From contig NC_064758.1 of NCBI RefSeq assembly GCF_011397635.1, positions 16,731,013 through 16,795,012 of the forward strand: a stretch of 64,000 bases of DNA, given 5' to 3'. A program made the position numbers and the translations under genes. The notes under the pieces are model-generated. The model worked only from the letters and a program-made list of their open reading frames with translations. It did not search any database and was not told where the DNA came from. The first letter of the stretch is position 1; every line of letters begins with the position of its first letter. The DNA comes from Epinephelus fuscoguttatus. Taxonomy: Eukaryota > Chordata > Actinopteri > Perciformes > Serranidae. Positions 11,783 through 26,000 of this stretch are shown one piece after another.

Positions 11783-11966
11783 TATTTATCATAGTCAGAT
11801 CATTCGTATATACTGTATTGTTTACAATACATTTTCAGTGTGTTTTCTAGCCAGATTAGCTCATGGCTCACAGGAGAAATAGACCAGACACTGAGACTTT
11901 CACTGCAGATCGCGAGTAGCCATGTTTAACATTGGTGCCGAAAGCAAGCGGTCCAGTGTGAACCCG
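11585..11966. mobile_element. TIR element, about 382 bp
   Basis: Ends cgggttcacactggac and (reverse strand) cgggttcacactggaccgc are inverted repeats. It contains a (GT)n run at 11759-11783 and a block related to the element at 7014-7538. It interrupts a copy of the tRNA cassette. Confidence 0.6.
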
Positions 11967-12066
11967 GCTTTACACTGTTGACACATTCAGTGGCTACAAA
12001 TGAAGGTTTAATCCACGTTACTGTGTCAGTCAGAAAGTAATGGAAGAACCTTCTATAAAACACTGT

Positions 12067-12138
12067 TAGCAGAGGATGGTTTCGATCCATCGACCTCTGG
12101 GTTATGGGCCCAGCACGCTTCCGCTGCGCCACTCTGCT
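12067..12138 (-). tRNA. Initiator tRNA-Met (CAT), second copy
   Basis: Identical over all 72 nt to the copy at 4644-4715. TTTT (plus-strand aaaa at 12057-12060) follows 7 nt after the 3' end. The flanking ctgttagcag motif is the same as at the other cassettes, and a degraded tRNA-Arg lies upstream of it (12159-12202). Confidence 0.95.
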
Positions 12139-12158
12139 GTTGCTGTTTGTAGTAATTC

Positions 12159-12202
12159 GGACTCAAAGGCACAAATGCCTTATCTGTTAGACCTCTGTGG
12201 GA
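12159..12202 (-). pseudogene. tRNA-Arg remnant
   Basis: ggactcaaaggcacaaatgc and the following ttatctgttagacc resemble the T arm and D arm of the tRNA-Arg with the anticodon arm deleted. It lies 20 nt from the intact initiator tRNA-Met, as expected for the cassette. Confidence 0.4.
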
Positions 12203-12949
12203 ACCACAATGTGGGCTTTGAATTAAGATAATAATGGATAACGAAGAGTGAAAAACTTCCTTGTGTACTCACCCGTTTCATCAACGTCTGGGTTACAGTC
12301 CCAGCACACAAAAGGAACTCCAAGGAGATGTACATAGGGGATTTTGTTTTAGGGATTTGACAATTTCAGCTGTCTGATTCACCAGGAGCAAAGAAATGAG
12401 AGACAAAAGTGTGACTCAGCATGGAAAAGATCAATGCCTGTTACCTATAAAACACACAGCAAGACAGCACATTGTTTGTCCTGCCTGGTTAATCAGTACC
12501 TTTTCTTCCAGTGATCAAGCAGGCCCTCCCATTCAGTCTCCTGTGGGGTAATCATAAATTAACAAGAACAACACTGACTGAGCTGAAATGGCTGACTAAT
12601 CTAATCACACAAGGATACAAGATAAGACAAAAACACATGTAAGACCACAGATAAGATATATCTAAGACCATCTAGTGTGAAGTGAATATATTATTGTATG
12701 TTTTGCAGTTTTGACCGGATTCACCCGAACTCTCATTTGTTGCGTTTCCTGTGGTTATTTATGCTGTAAATACCGTCTCAAGCTAATTTCTTTAGGTAAA
12801 AGATGACAGAATAAATTAAAAAAGCAATGACAGTAAGTACAAAAACAGTGAACTTACTCTGTAAATGATCACCAATGCGTGGTCATCTCTGATTTCTTCG
12901 GCGCTTGTTACCATTCTTTATAACAACTGAGCGTACGGTTGAGAACTTT
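12203..12949. other. Intergenic upstream of slc26a6
   Basis: The left edge (gaattaagataataatgg at 12219) is cassette flank shared with 7910 and 9670. No gene or other recognised repeat in the rest. Confidence 0.5.
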
Positions 12950-13607
12950 GCCCCGTCCCTCCAAAACAATGTCCAGTTTAGATTAGATTTCTCTTCAAGG
13001 TCTCAAGGCACAGCAGCAGCACCACAACACAGACAGAGGCCAGTGTCTCCCTCAGACAAGTGAAGGAGAGAGGAGACAGAGAAGAAAGCGGAAAGTATAT
13101 CTGCAAGGGTTTATCTTCTTATCTATTTGGTCAGAGAAGCCTCTCTGTGGTGGATTTTAAAATTAAACCTTCCCTTCATCTGTTGACTGCAACAAAAAGC
13201 AATCACAACTTGTCATTTGGTACCACTTGGAGCCACTTGGATCTGATGGAAAACTCTACAGCAGATTCAATTTGAAGCCCGGGGACCACTGCACACAGGG
13301 AGGATTAATTCTTCATAAAGAGGGATGTGCCGTCTTATGATTGAAGAAACCTTTTTTTAAATTTAGGTGGAAGATTGTTATTACAGCACTGACCAGAAAT
13401 AGACTTGGAGTTGGACCGGTTTTCTCTGAAGTGGAAGATTGGATAAAATACATCAGTATAGAGGACAAAACATTATATCACCTCCTCTGAAAACCTACAT
13501 GAAACTTGCACGGTTCATCGCGGAGCTTCAGTAGGTTGTGGGCGTTTTGTACAGGAACTATTTTCAACATAATTAAACATTTTTCTGATACAGCTGGAAC
13601 ACACAAG
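12950..13607 (+). promoter_or_regulatory. slc26a6: Probable slc26a6 promoter / 5' UTR exon region
   Basis: The start-codon exon begins with a splice acceptor at 13905, so at least one upstream non-coding exon is needed. A good donor (acacaag|gtaatt at 13608) would give an exon ending at 13607 and a 298-bp intron. No TATA box or CpG island is obvious. The upstream exon's 5' limit is not determinable. Confidence 0.35.
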
Positions 13608-13905
13608 GTAATTATTACCAAAAGTTTCAAAAAGTTCAGTCCCAGAGAGATCGTGATCAGGGACATTATTGAACATGAAACTAACACATTGTATGTTTTA
13701 CAGCTGTTATTGTGCCTTATCTTATGGATTTGTTAACATGTAGTGCTTCTTGTTTTATAGTTTTAATTCTTTTCTAACAAAATGAAAACACTGTCGAAAA
13801 TACATCGGCAGTATTTCATGCATTTATGATGAAAAAACATATTTTCTGCTAAAAACCGAGCCAGCATTTGGAAAGAAAAGAAGCTATTTTTTGTTTATGT
13901 TGCAG

Positions 13906-14045
13906 CTAGTCATAGCCATGGCAGAGAGGAGACGCATGGGCTACAGTGTGCAAAGGGACATCCTGGATGAAGGAGCAGTGGATGAGATCGCAGAAAAGTC
14001 TGACTCAAAAACACCTCTGTCTGAGAAGGTCAAAAAGTCAATGAG
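13906..14045 (+). CDS. slc26a6: slc26a6 exon with start codon (ATG at 13918)
   Basis: Acceptor tgcag ends at 13905, followed by 12 nt of leader and the ATG. It encodes residues 1-43, a polar, charged cytoplasmic N-terminus (starts [11 protein letters not shown]). Donor gtaaag at 14046; phase 2 into the next exon. Confidence 0.85.
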
Positions 14046-17000
14046 GTAAAGTTCCCCACATGTAATCTACTGTGCACCTCAACTCTCTATATCTAGACTT
14101 GCTTTGCCCGTGGGCCACTTTTGCAAAATGACAGATTGAAATTATATTATTTATCAGTATATATAGTAAATAAGTTGCCTATTTCTAACCTTTCTACACC
14201 TGCTGTTCTAACTCATCTTTGCTAGAGGCAAATCCAGCTGCAGAAGCCCTGTATGAGTCAGGTGTACGCAGGGTAGTTCTAGGACCTCTGTCAGGTGGTT
14301 CCTCCCCTGACACTTTTTTTTTAATAAACGAGCTGTATTTTGATGCATTTTATGTACACTGGCACCTTGTTTACATTCGAATATCAAAAAAAAGAAAAAA
14401 TCTCAGTGTGAATCAATTTATTTTCATTGTGAATTAGAAAACAGTCAGCAGGCCACCCAGCACCTTATAACACAGCGGTTACACTCAGAATAACTTAGTC
14501 TTCATACACCACATTTCTTAACAAACAAATCACTAAATAATGTACAGTGTTCTGCCTGTACATTTTAGTTTAAGCTAGAACCCCGACCTTTGATTGCATA
14601 AACAAAATGAAATGAACAAGGACTTTATCACTCATCATATTACACTCAGCAACGTATGTTACAAGTCCAGCTTTATCTACTGGTTTTTGTCTTCTTGCAA
14701 AAGCAGTACAGGGGTGTGCATGTCAAAAGGTCTTTGGTCAGGTAGGTACAACATGCAATTATATGGGTACACATTAAAAGCTGTTCCACTTTTGTCCACA
14801 TTTTAGGTTTAAGTCCCTGGAAATAACAGAAAAAGAAGACGTTTTTTATGTGGTTCTTTACACAGTAAAATTGTATCTTTGAGTCGTCTGTGTCCAAAAT
14901 ATATACTTGCATAAACATACCTACAGTCACTTGACAAGTCAGTAAAATATACTTTAATAATGTCAAAACATGTTAAAATGTATAAATAGATATCCACAAA
15001 CAGAGTCAAGACCAAATCTATGTCTGAGACCAAAAGCAGCAAGTCATGTCTTTCCAAATGTAGGAATGCTGTTTAGTTCTTTAATTATTACAGGAGCAAA
15101 CATGTAAGTGTAACGTCGAAAGACAGAGATGATAAAAGATTATCTATTAACTTTTTTGGTAGCTTGATGTAGTAAGTTAACATCGAAAGTGGCAAAAACA
15201 GGGTCAAAACAACATCAGTCAAGTAGCCTGGAGTTCAGACTTGACATGTACGCTGATATTATCCTCCCTTCTTACTCTTCTTTCCTCTGTCTGTTTCTCT
15301 GACAATCTCAGATGTTCCGGTGCCAGGTTAAAGAGCTGCCTGCTGGATAGTGTTCCTGTTGTATCGTGGCTGCCTCGTTACTCCATCAGAGAAAACGCCC
15401 TGGGTGACCTGATCTCTGGGATCAGTGTGGGGATCATGCAGTTGCCGCAGGGTGAGGATGGAGGTTCAGGAGATCAGTTCAGTAGAGACGCAGTGAGGGG
15501 CAGACAGGTGGAAGAGATGAGGAAAGAGATGTTATAATTTATTTTAAATGTCAGTCTGTTGGTTGTACATTACCCTGCTACTCAGTATCTTGCTTGTTAT
15601 AGCTGTTTTCTAATTATTACTGTATTATAAGAACTCACATTTATCCTCTGCTATCCTTGCAGGTATGGCCTATGCCCTGTTAGCATCTGTTCCCCCAGTC
15701 TTTGGCCTTTACTCCTCCTTCTACCCAGTCCTCATCTACTTCATCTTTGGCACATCCAAGCACATCTCAATCGGTTTGTACTTTAACACTTGCTGTATCT
15801 GCACACCAGGTCATGTTGACAAGGGGGGTTAATCCACCACAAGGTTGTGTGGATAGTACTTCAAAGACGAGCAAGCAATATTGCAGAATTACCAACGGAC
15901 TTCCCTAATCCACAAGGCACAAGCGCAGACATAGGGAAGGTAAGGTTAGCTCGCTGCTATTGATGACTACAGGGGCAACAGCTTCAGTCAAAGCTGTTGA
16001 TGTGCTTGTTTTTAAAGCTGAGACCTGGTGTCAAACTTTCATTTTATTTTAATTTAATTTTCTTTATTTGTCCATCCATACAGTACAGCAATGGGCAGTG
16101 AAATGTGTCTCTACACCTTTCCCTCTTTCATGCACACGCCACACACATGCATTAAATGAGAGAGGTAGAACAGGGTCAGCCATTGTACAGGGCACCTTGG
16201 CAGTGCTCAGGAGGTGAACTGGTCCGTACGGGGACTTGGACCGGCGACACTTTTGTTCCCCAGCCAAGTCCACACAGACTGATTTACTGCCCTATTTCTC
16301 TAAAGTTTTAATTATGCATGAGTAAATAAGAGAGGAAAAAAAGCGCTTGAACATTCACAAACAGCTAAGATACTCTGCTCTTTGAAGACTGAGTTTGGTC
16401 TGATCAGATGTGATTGATAGTAGCATCTCTCTGTCAACATGAGCAACTCAGACTCTGAGTTTAATAGAGATGTGAAGTGAGAGGAGCTGCTGGGTCTGAA
16501 AGTGTTTTCCCCATTCTACTGTACATTCCCATATAGCAGTAATTTAAGTTTATGCTCTCGTCAGCAGTTTAAATGATGTGCCATACTTGATATTTGTCTT
16601 CTTCAAGTTTAAAATTCAGAAGTAAACATTTAAGTTGCAGATGTGTCTTCAGTTTCCTCAACACCGCAATCTTTAACTTCCACACACTGTTAGTAAAGCA
16701 CATTACACGATTTAAAGCTGTGTGTCGTAACAACACAGCACACTGGATATTAATTTAATTGGATATTTCTTTGTTGAAATACACTTTTAGGGTTATTAAC
16801 TTTCTCCCCAAAGTGTTTAATGTACACAGGCTTGTAGCAATTTTGTTAAACCAAAGAAGCAGATATTTTCTAACACAGCTGTTAATCTTTTTCACTGATG
16901 ATTAATACCACAGAGCTGATCCAAGTCATAGAAGTGCTGCAACTGTGAGTCATGTAACATTGTCTGTGCAAAAATGAATCGGACATTTACTTCTGGAACC

Positions 17001-20000
17001 AGCGCTGCCTGAAACAGCTCATCACCCTTAGGAACTTCATTTTTTTTAACTTATTGCTCATTTCTGTTTGGTAGGTGTAAGTACATCACCTTCCAACAGA
17101 ATCAGTGAGAAGGGCACAGACAAAGCAAAAATGTACACCAACCAAAATGGTTAGAAATGTTTGTACTTTGGCAGAAGATTATCTATTCACATATGACCCC
17201 GTCAGTCGTGGCGAGAAATTGGGTTTCAGGACCAAAGTGGCAGCGAGAAAAACATCTCTCTAAATATCCATTATGTTATTGTACTGTATGGCCAGCAAAA
17301 ACATGTCTTTATGTCTCTGTCTCCCTTCTCAGGAACATATGCGGTGATGAGTGTGATGATAGGAGGGGTGATAGAGCGATTAGCCCCAGACTCCAACTTT
17401 ATGATATGGGACAATGCGACCAACTCCAGTATAGTTGATGTCATCAGCCGGGATGCAGAGAGGGTCAGAGTGGCTGCAGCTGTCACCTTCATGTCCGGAT
17501 TGTTTCAGGTAAATTGGAGTCACTTGATTCTCTGGTCTGGAAGTCACATACTTGAGAGCAATCTTCCCATTGGGCTTTGCTGTTTTTGGGTAGATGTGCT
17601 GTCAAAACCATCAAGAGGCACCTGCTGCTAAGAAGGAATACATCAGTGAATAAAATAAAATACTGTAGAAATACTAAAAGCTTGCATCGCTATTGTATTT
17701 GGGAAGAAGTTCTTCTCGTGCAGCTGTGATGCTACACACTGGCTATCACCTTCGCCTGTTTGAGTAAACAAGTTTGTATTTCCATAAATGTTAATTTCAT
17801 GCACAGGAGTGAGTGAGCGTCAAGTATGAATTGCTTTCCTGGTCGTCTTTTGAAGCTATAAGTGCATGGCTACTATCTTCCTGTTTGTTCTTATTCATGT
17901 GAAGCTCCATGAGTTTTTCCATTCTGTGTTATGCATACGTAGATTCTGCTTGGCCTAGTCAAGTTTGGTTTTGTTGTGACCTACCTGTCTGAGCCGCTGG
18001 TCCGAGGTTACACCACAGGAGCTGCCATCCATGTCATTGTTTCCCAGCTCAAATACACCTTTGGCATCAGCCCTGTGAGATACAGTGGACCCTTCGCATT
18101 GATATATGTAAGAAAGAACATACTCAACAACACATGCTTGTTTCTACATGTTTTATTTATATATTTCTTAATGAGTAGGGCTCAAACTAATATTTTTTTT
18201 TAATCTGAGTGATTTCTGCAAGTGAAATAACATGAACTTTAACTATTATTCCTAAAACTTAGTCAAGCATCTTGTGCTGGAAAGTATAATATGTGTATCC
18301 ATCTTGTACGCACGCTTTTATTCCCACAACATAAAACATTTGCTGAGCTGACAGGTAGAATCTAAAATGAGCTTTGTATGTATTTGATGTATATTTCTAC
18401 TTATTTGTTACATGCCTCCTCATATAAGCATTTAAGGAATAATTATATTATGTCTTTCTTTCCAGACTGTGTTGGAGATATGCTATCTCATCCCACAGAC
18501 AAACATTGGTACTCTTGTGGTCAGCATCGTCGCTATAATCGGCCTCATCCTCACAAAAGAACTTAACGCATACTTGAGTAAAAAACTACCTGTTCCTATA
18601 CCTGTGGAGCTGCTTGGTGTGAGTATACAGAAATGTGTATGATCTACTTTAGGGACACTTAGTTCCTTATAAAGGGAAACACAGACACTATTACACTGGC
18701 GCACACTAATGCATCTCTTACTATCTGTTTCCCCAGATTGTTATTGCTACAGTGGTCTCCTGGCAAGTTAACTTGGAGGATAAATATGGGGTGGACGTGG
18801 TGGGACTGATTCCCTCAGGGTGAGAAACACACACACCCAACACACAGGAATGTTTTTAAACAAAGCAAAGTGAAGTATTTGTAATGGGCGATGTATTCTA
18901 CTCTGTCCGTGTCCACCAGTCTCCAGCCGCCTGTTCTCCCAACTGCCTCTCTGTTTGGTCAGGTGATCGGGGATGCCTTTGCTCTCTCTGTGGTTGGCTA
19001 CGGCATCGCCATCTCACTGGGACGAATCTTTGCCCTAAAATATGGATACAAGGTGGACAGCAACCAGGTAAGGAGGCGATGGATGGAATCAAGGATGTAT
19101 GGCTCTTTTATGGTTGATACCTTGAATGTAAGTAGTGTGTTTTTCCTTGTTTAGGAGCTAATCGCCCTGGGTCTGAGTAACTCCATCGGAGGAATTTTCC
19201 AGTGTTTCGCCATCAGCTGCTCTATGTCTCGCACCATGGTTCAGGAGAGCACAGGGGGGAGGACTCAGGTTGGTATGAGAGGACATTATTCTGCCCTTGT
19301 GTAATACATTGTGAGAATACTCTTACCTCTCTTTGCACAGAGCTTTTAGTGTAGAAATCAGTGAGTAAACCACCCGATGACCATGAGCATATACACATGC
19401 TTAACCCAGTCTTTCCCATACATTGATTTTTTTTTTCAAATCTTATATCACTGTCCAGTTGCACGTGGCTCATTTGCTCAGCCCCTCCTTGCCCCGTTCT
19501 TTCTCTCAGTTTATCAGACAACAAATGAGACAAGAATTAGATAGCTAGCCACCCCTTGGTTTCTACACCTCGCTACCCATCGCTTTGCTGGGAGGAGAAT
19601 GGGCAGCAGCTCTGGAGACGGACCCTCGGTCAGCAGCTGCAGAGGCTCAAGTTCAGCCAGCACAAACTCCAGCGCTGGGTGTCATATCAGGCTGGTGTCC
19701 AGTGGCAGCTCTGGGTCTCACTTGTTAGCTAATCTGGCAGGTAGCTGGGGCTGTGCAGTCCCCAAGAACTGGTGTCTCTGCTGGCTGTATTCATGTTGCT
19801 GCAGCTGCTGACTGGGGGTCCGTCTCTGGAGCTGCTCTCCTCCTGGCAAGGTGGTCTGTAGCAGCAGGGAGGGAGGAGGACACACTTTGATTTGAGGCTA
19901 CATAAATGTGAACATGTACCTACAGCTATGAGCCTTTGGTTGTGGTTAGCAGAAGGCTAAAGTAGTAGCAACATTTTCTGTCTATCTCCAAACACTTCAT

Positions 20001-23000
20001 TGATATTGACAAGTTTTTTTATGTTGTTTGTTGTTCAACTCTTTAAGACTCTATTTTTGAGAAGTCTGTCATCCTTTTTTGGGGTTGCTTTGCAGTGTAG
20101 GCAGTTGTTGCCAATGTTGGAATAGAAACTGTTTCTGCAGGACTAGCCACATTGAATATTTCATTGACTCATCCTTTCACCAAAGGAACTTGCATGTGCA
20201 TCTGCATTTAAACAGCCAACAGGAACGCCCTCTCTCTGTGAAATCACCTGTGATTGGCCAAAGTCTCCCGTCACAGTCTAGATTTTTTTAAAGCCTGAAA
20301 ACAGAGCCAAGAGAGGGTGCCAAAGTCTAGTTTTCTCTCAGTCCACTTGAAGCACATTATGATAATAATATGATAAAACTGCCTACCACAGCTTTAAGCA
20401 GGGCGATGGCTCAATATCACGATCTTATAGGGAGAGAGCTTGTTTATGTTACATGGATCACTTGCTAAAAAAATCTGTTTCATTCCAATGGATGCTCAAA
20501 TTAGACCTTAAGATGTAGCACTGTAACAGGATGGCAGTACTTTACCTAAAAAACAAAATCAACACATCTTGCAAAATCATTATCAACACATCTGTTATGC
20601 TGCTCTTGTGGTCAACATACTGTAGTCCTCTATTAGCACATAACCTAGTACTCATCCTGCTCCTGATGCGCTACTATAAATTTAAATTTCAAAAGCTAGG
20701 GTAACTGTTTTTTTTTATTTAGTTCACATGATATTTGAAGCTTCTGCTGTGTTTATTGCACACAGCTGAAAAGCATTTCAACAACACTTAGATGAATGTT
20801 TATTGGTTTTCATGCCAGGCATTTTTTAAACTTGACAAGGATATTTCATGAGGTCATTTTTCAGATCAGTATTTTCATCCCGACACTCCACTCTGCCCGT
20901 AGCCACGAAACTGAGCTAACTTAAAGGTTAAACAGAGTGAAAAAAAGCGGTCATAATTAATGTTACTCTGATAAGTGGCATCATTAAAAAACACTTAGGG
21001 AATTGATTTTTGCTCACATAGTTGAAGTCCACCTACACAAACACAGATTTGCTGAGAGGCTAAACCGATTTAGTCAGACAACACCATTAATCAGCTAAGG
21101 CCCATTACGGTGGAGAGGAGAGGAGAGGCTTTAACCGATGATGCCTTGACTCCTCTCATAATCATGTACCAATTCACTCTAATAACCACTACATCATTCA
21201 TCCTTTCTTCTTCTTCTCTCACTCTCTTCCTCTGATCTCTCTCTCCTGATTTCCATTCATCATGCCTCTATCTTCCCTCTCTCCTCACTGCAGGTCGCTG
21301 GGGCTCTCTCAGCAATAGTTATCCTTTTCATCACGCTCTGGATTGGAACTCTCTTTGAAGAATTGCCGAAGGTACTGTGTGTGTTGGCGCTTGCATGTGT
21401 TCACATCTGTGCACAAGCATGAGCATACACATGTGTGTCCAAGTCTGAGAATGAATGTGTTTGCAAAATTATAAATCGTCCTTCTCCAGAGAGATAACAA
21501 CAGCTGAGGTTGTGTTGCTATAAGACCACCAAGAGATTCGCAGGCTACTTATTGTACAGATTATTAAAACATCAGGGGCGATGAATTAATCACACTGATA
21601 TATCTAAAGCCATTCATCTGAAAAGATAGCTTGTGTGAAGCTGAGTTTTGATATGAAGATTATGACTATAAATGCTGACACTCAGGTCTTACTAGTCTTT
21701 GCCATTTGTTAGCAGCCTTATTAAAAAGAGCACACAAAACTTTCAAAAAACACATTAGGGATTTATCTCAAACATACAAACTCACCTTCCTGTTTCAGGC
21801 CTTGAAACTGGAATGCACTATATAAACTGTATGACATTTGACTGGCTTTGCAGGCAGTGCTGGCCGCCATCATTTTTGTCAATCTCCATGGCATGATGAA
21901 GCAGTTCATGGACATCCCTGCATTGTGGAGGAGCAACAGAGTAGACATGGTGAGTGTGCAAAAAGGTAGACAAGAAAATGGTTAATGTTTTGGGAAGATA
22001 TATCATCATTAATATGTTGGTAACAGGATGTACTGCGTATGGTGTGCATATTTTATTTTTTTGTTGGAGTAAACATTATTTTCTCAGTTCTAGTGCCTCA
22101 CAAACTATTTATGACATTGTTAGTTCAGATAAACTTTCTTCAGGAAAACCCCGAAAACAAATGATCATTTATCAATAATAATTCCTGTCAGCCTCACCTA
22201 TTCTCATATTCTATTGTTATTGCTAAGATTCTCTGTCATTATTTTAGTTTAAAAGATGATTTTTTTTTTTGGCATTTTCTTTTTATTGGATAGGAAAGCT
22301 TAAGAGTGAAAGGAAAAGAGAGTGGGGATGATGTGCAGCAAAGGGCTGTGGGTTGGAATTGAACCCGTGACTGACATAGCCTTCGTATATGGGGTACCCA
22401 CTCCACCAGGTGAGCCAGTGGGCGCCCCGTTCTGTAGCATTCTAACTCACTAATCTTAGCATGATAGATCATTAGCACAGTTTTGCACAAGCCTGTTACA
22501 TTCTGTTATTAGGATACAGTTAACATGATAACATGCTAACTCTGTGCTAACTGTATGCGTGGAAAGTACTAACAAGCTCAACTTTGCATGCTTAACATGT
22601 TTGCATAGTGTGCGTGGCGTGGTAACACACTATACTACAGTTGCTGGTTAAATTTTCCCTAACTGAAAATTTGACTTTATGACTGGAAACTTCTCAACAC
22701 AGGTAACATTCCCACTTAAGGGGGCCCAAATGGGACAGGGTAAATGAATATATGAGCATGATAAATCAAAATGACCAAAATACTATCAGCTTTCGCTGTA
22801 TTTTGACATCATGATAATGTTTCACTCAGACTTGAAAAAATTAGCATGCTAAGTCAGCTTTCTTTTGCCATGTTAACATGCTAATGTTTACATGCTGAAT
22901 GTGTAGTACATATTAGCATGGCAGCATGCCATTTTTCACATAAAAGCAGTCACCTCAGCACTCAGTGGAGTGATGCTGAAGATATTGTAAATTTATAAAT

Positions 23001-26000
23001 TTACTTTGATATATCTTGAAAGGAAACCACAGAAGTGTCCAAACCAGTGGCGGGATGGGTGCAAAGCAGTTACTACTGGTAGATACAGTTAAGATAAAAT
23101 CAAAAGTAAATAAATTGTCAGGTTTCGGTTGTTAACAAATTGTTAGAAATATGTAACAAAATAGAAAATTTAGGCTAGTGTGACAACAAAGCTAGCAACA
23201 TGGCTATACATCTTAAAATCCAAGGGATTAATGTGTGAATACTCCAAACTTGTAAAAGCGAGAGGTTTTCCCATTTTTCCCACTCTGCTGACACAGTGTT
23301 ACTGGAACATAAATCCATACAGCTGATGAAATACACCTTTGTAAAGCTGTCTAAGCTGATAGGGCAGCATTGAGGATTTAGGTAACAATATGGCCTTTGC
23401 TGTGGTGCCACAGAAGTCAAACATCACCTTTTCCTTCACTACTAATAAGCATTCACAGCAAAGTTTTATTTTGTTTAATATGTATAACACTTTTGCTTCT
23501 CACATGTAATAAATGCTACATGCATGGGTTGTTAGACTTGTTTTGTTTTCCCACCAGTTGTTACTTATCCTCACTCTCATTCTCTGTCTATCTCCAGGTG
23601 GTCTGGGTGGCCACCTTCATCTTCACCGTGCTATTCAACCCTGACCTGGGACTAGCTGCTGCCATTGGTTTCTCCATGCTCACTGTCATCTTCAGGACAC
23701 AGCTGTAGGAATACACTGACACACCCCCCCACAATTATACACTAATAAATGTATACATGTTCAGTGAGAGAGTGTGTCAAGTTGAACATTAAGCTATCAG
23801 TCACTCCACCAAACAGTTCATTCAGTCCTTCTCTTGCAGACCATACTTAGGCACAAAGTACTACAAATTGTTTTTACACTTGTTTGTTTTGTGTGTATTC
23901 CAGACCTAAATACTCCATATTAGGACAGGTCCCAGATACTGATATTTACAGGCCTCTGGAGGACTACAATCAGGTATGGCACATTACATTTAAATAATAT
24001 GAAAGCAGGCATAAGAGAGGCCAGAGATGAATGGAATAATCAGAGCAGATTTTTATGACAAATGCAGTAGGGTTTTTGAGAGTGAGCAGTCTATAAAGCA
24101 CACCTGACCATTAGTTTCTTTTGTCCCTGACATTATAGCCAAGAGTTAGATAAAGAGGTGTGTCTTTTATGTCAGTTTCCAAATAGAAAAGCAGAATTTG
24201 GCAGTAAGTGCTACCTGCCAAATGTGTTACTACCAATATTTATCTTTGAAGGCAGAAATCAATATTTTCTGTATTTTGAGTATCACACCTAGTCAAAGAC
24301 AGGAAAACCTGGGATACATTACTGCTTTTATATGAGGAACTAATGAACACAATACATCCCTGAACTATTAATAAGACAGGACATCAGAGAGAATTCATTT
24401 CACACTGGTCTGCAATTAAACACAATATAGGTGTAGCCCCTGTGAATCTTATGTAACGCCTTGTTCGTACCAAGCAGCATTTAACAGTCAGTGTACCCAG
24501 GACAATGTGTGAAAGCTAAAGTACTTGTTTTTTAAAGCCAGTCAGGGAAAAAAGCTGTCGACAGGATATTTATATATTGAGTCAGATGCACAGTTAAATT
24601 TATGGTGCTAGTTTTAAACCTAAAGTCTTGTGGCTCTACTAATGGCAGCGATGGTCTGTTGACAACTATTAAAAAGGTTGCCATGAATTTTAGTTACCCA
24701 GAGGATGAAGCCTCCTTACTTTGATGGTCCCCTGATGAAAGTATCTCAACATCTACTAGACTACTAGATTATGTCAACACTTTGGTCAGATGTCAGTGGT
24801 CCCTAAATGATGCACCACCCTGAGGTTGATGTGTGGTTTTATGTGAAATGTCTCAACAACTACTGGATGGTTTGCCATAAAATTTGGAACACACATTCAT
24901 GGTCAGCTTAGGATGAACTGTAAAGACTTTGGCGATCCCCTTCTTTCCATATAGCGCCATCATCAGGTCAAAACTTGTTGGTTTGTAACCAACTACCTGC
25001 AAGACTTTACCATTAATATCAGCTGTACTTTGAGTTAAGTGCTTATGTGAACATGCTAACACATTAACCTACCTGCTGCAAACTGAATGTTAGCATGCTG
25101 ATGTTAACATTTAGCACAACCCCTGTTTGACTGATAAACTGATTGATTGATTTCAGGTGAAGCAAGTGCCAGGGATTTTGATCTTCCGTTCCTCTGCCAC
25201 CCTCTACTTCGCCAATGCTGAGATGTACCAAGAAGCCCTTGGAGAGAAGGTGAGGACACATACACACACCTACTTAACCTTCAACGTTTTCATATCCTAA
25301 AACCGGGAACAGCTCAAACAGCTCTTTAAAGAAGTAAGGACTGACAAATTTCCTTCTGCTGAAGCTCTAAAAATAAAATGTGTCCTCACAAGGCATTGCA
25401 GGCACCAGAACACAAACAAACACAGAAATATTAATATGTATTCACATATTAAATGTGGACGCCCACTAAAAAACAGTATCAGACATACAAGCACACCATG
25501 ATGGACACGCAAGCCCAGATTTATATGAACATACACTCAACAGCTACACACACTCGCACAGGAAGAAACCATTCTAACAACAATCCGTCTTGTCACAATT
25601 TCCATGCAATTAACTCCTCTCTTACAAACATTATTTCTGACACACTAATAACGACCCAACATTTCACCAATTCATTCATCACGACTGTGACAGACATTGT
25701 TCAAAATGTCATCCCACCATTTTCTTTTCTCTTTTCTTCCATTAAACTTTTGTTTAAATACTCCCCTCCTCCCCTCTGTCTTCCTCCTCCTCTTCTGTCA
25801 CGTCTCTTTGGGGCAAATGGGAAGACAGATTGAAGGAAGGTAGAAAAAAGATGACAAAAGATGGAAGAAGGGTGAAATGCAGAGACTGAATAAGGGAGGG
25901 AGATAATGGAACATCTCATTCATTAAAATGTCAGCATGTCAAAGCCACAGGGCTGCTCTTTTCTTTCAAATCTTTGATGCACAAATAAGCTTTCATGGAG

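Noticed and set aside
11926..12132. 68-codon minus-strand frame
   Set aside because: Runs across the initiator tRNA-Met gene; a shadow of it.
15702..15908. 68-codon frame overlapping slc26a6 exon 3
   Set aside because: Out-of-frame shadow of the exon running into the intron.
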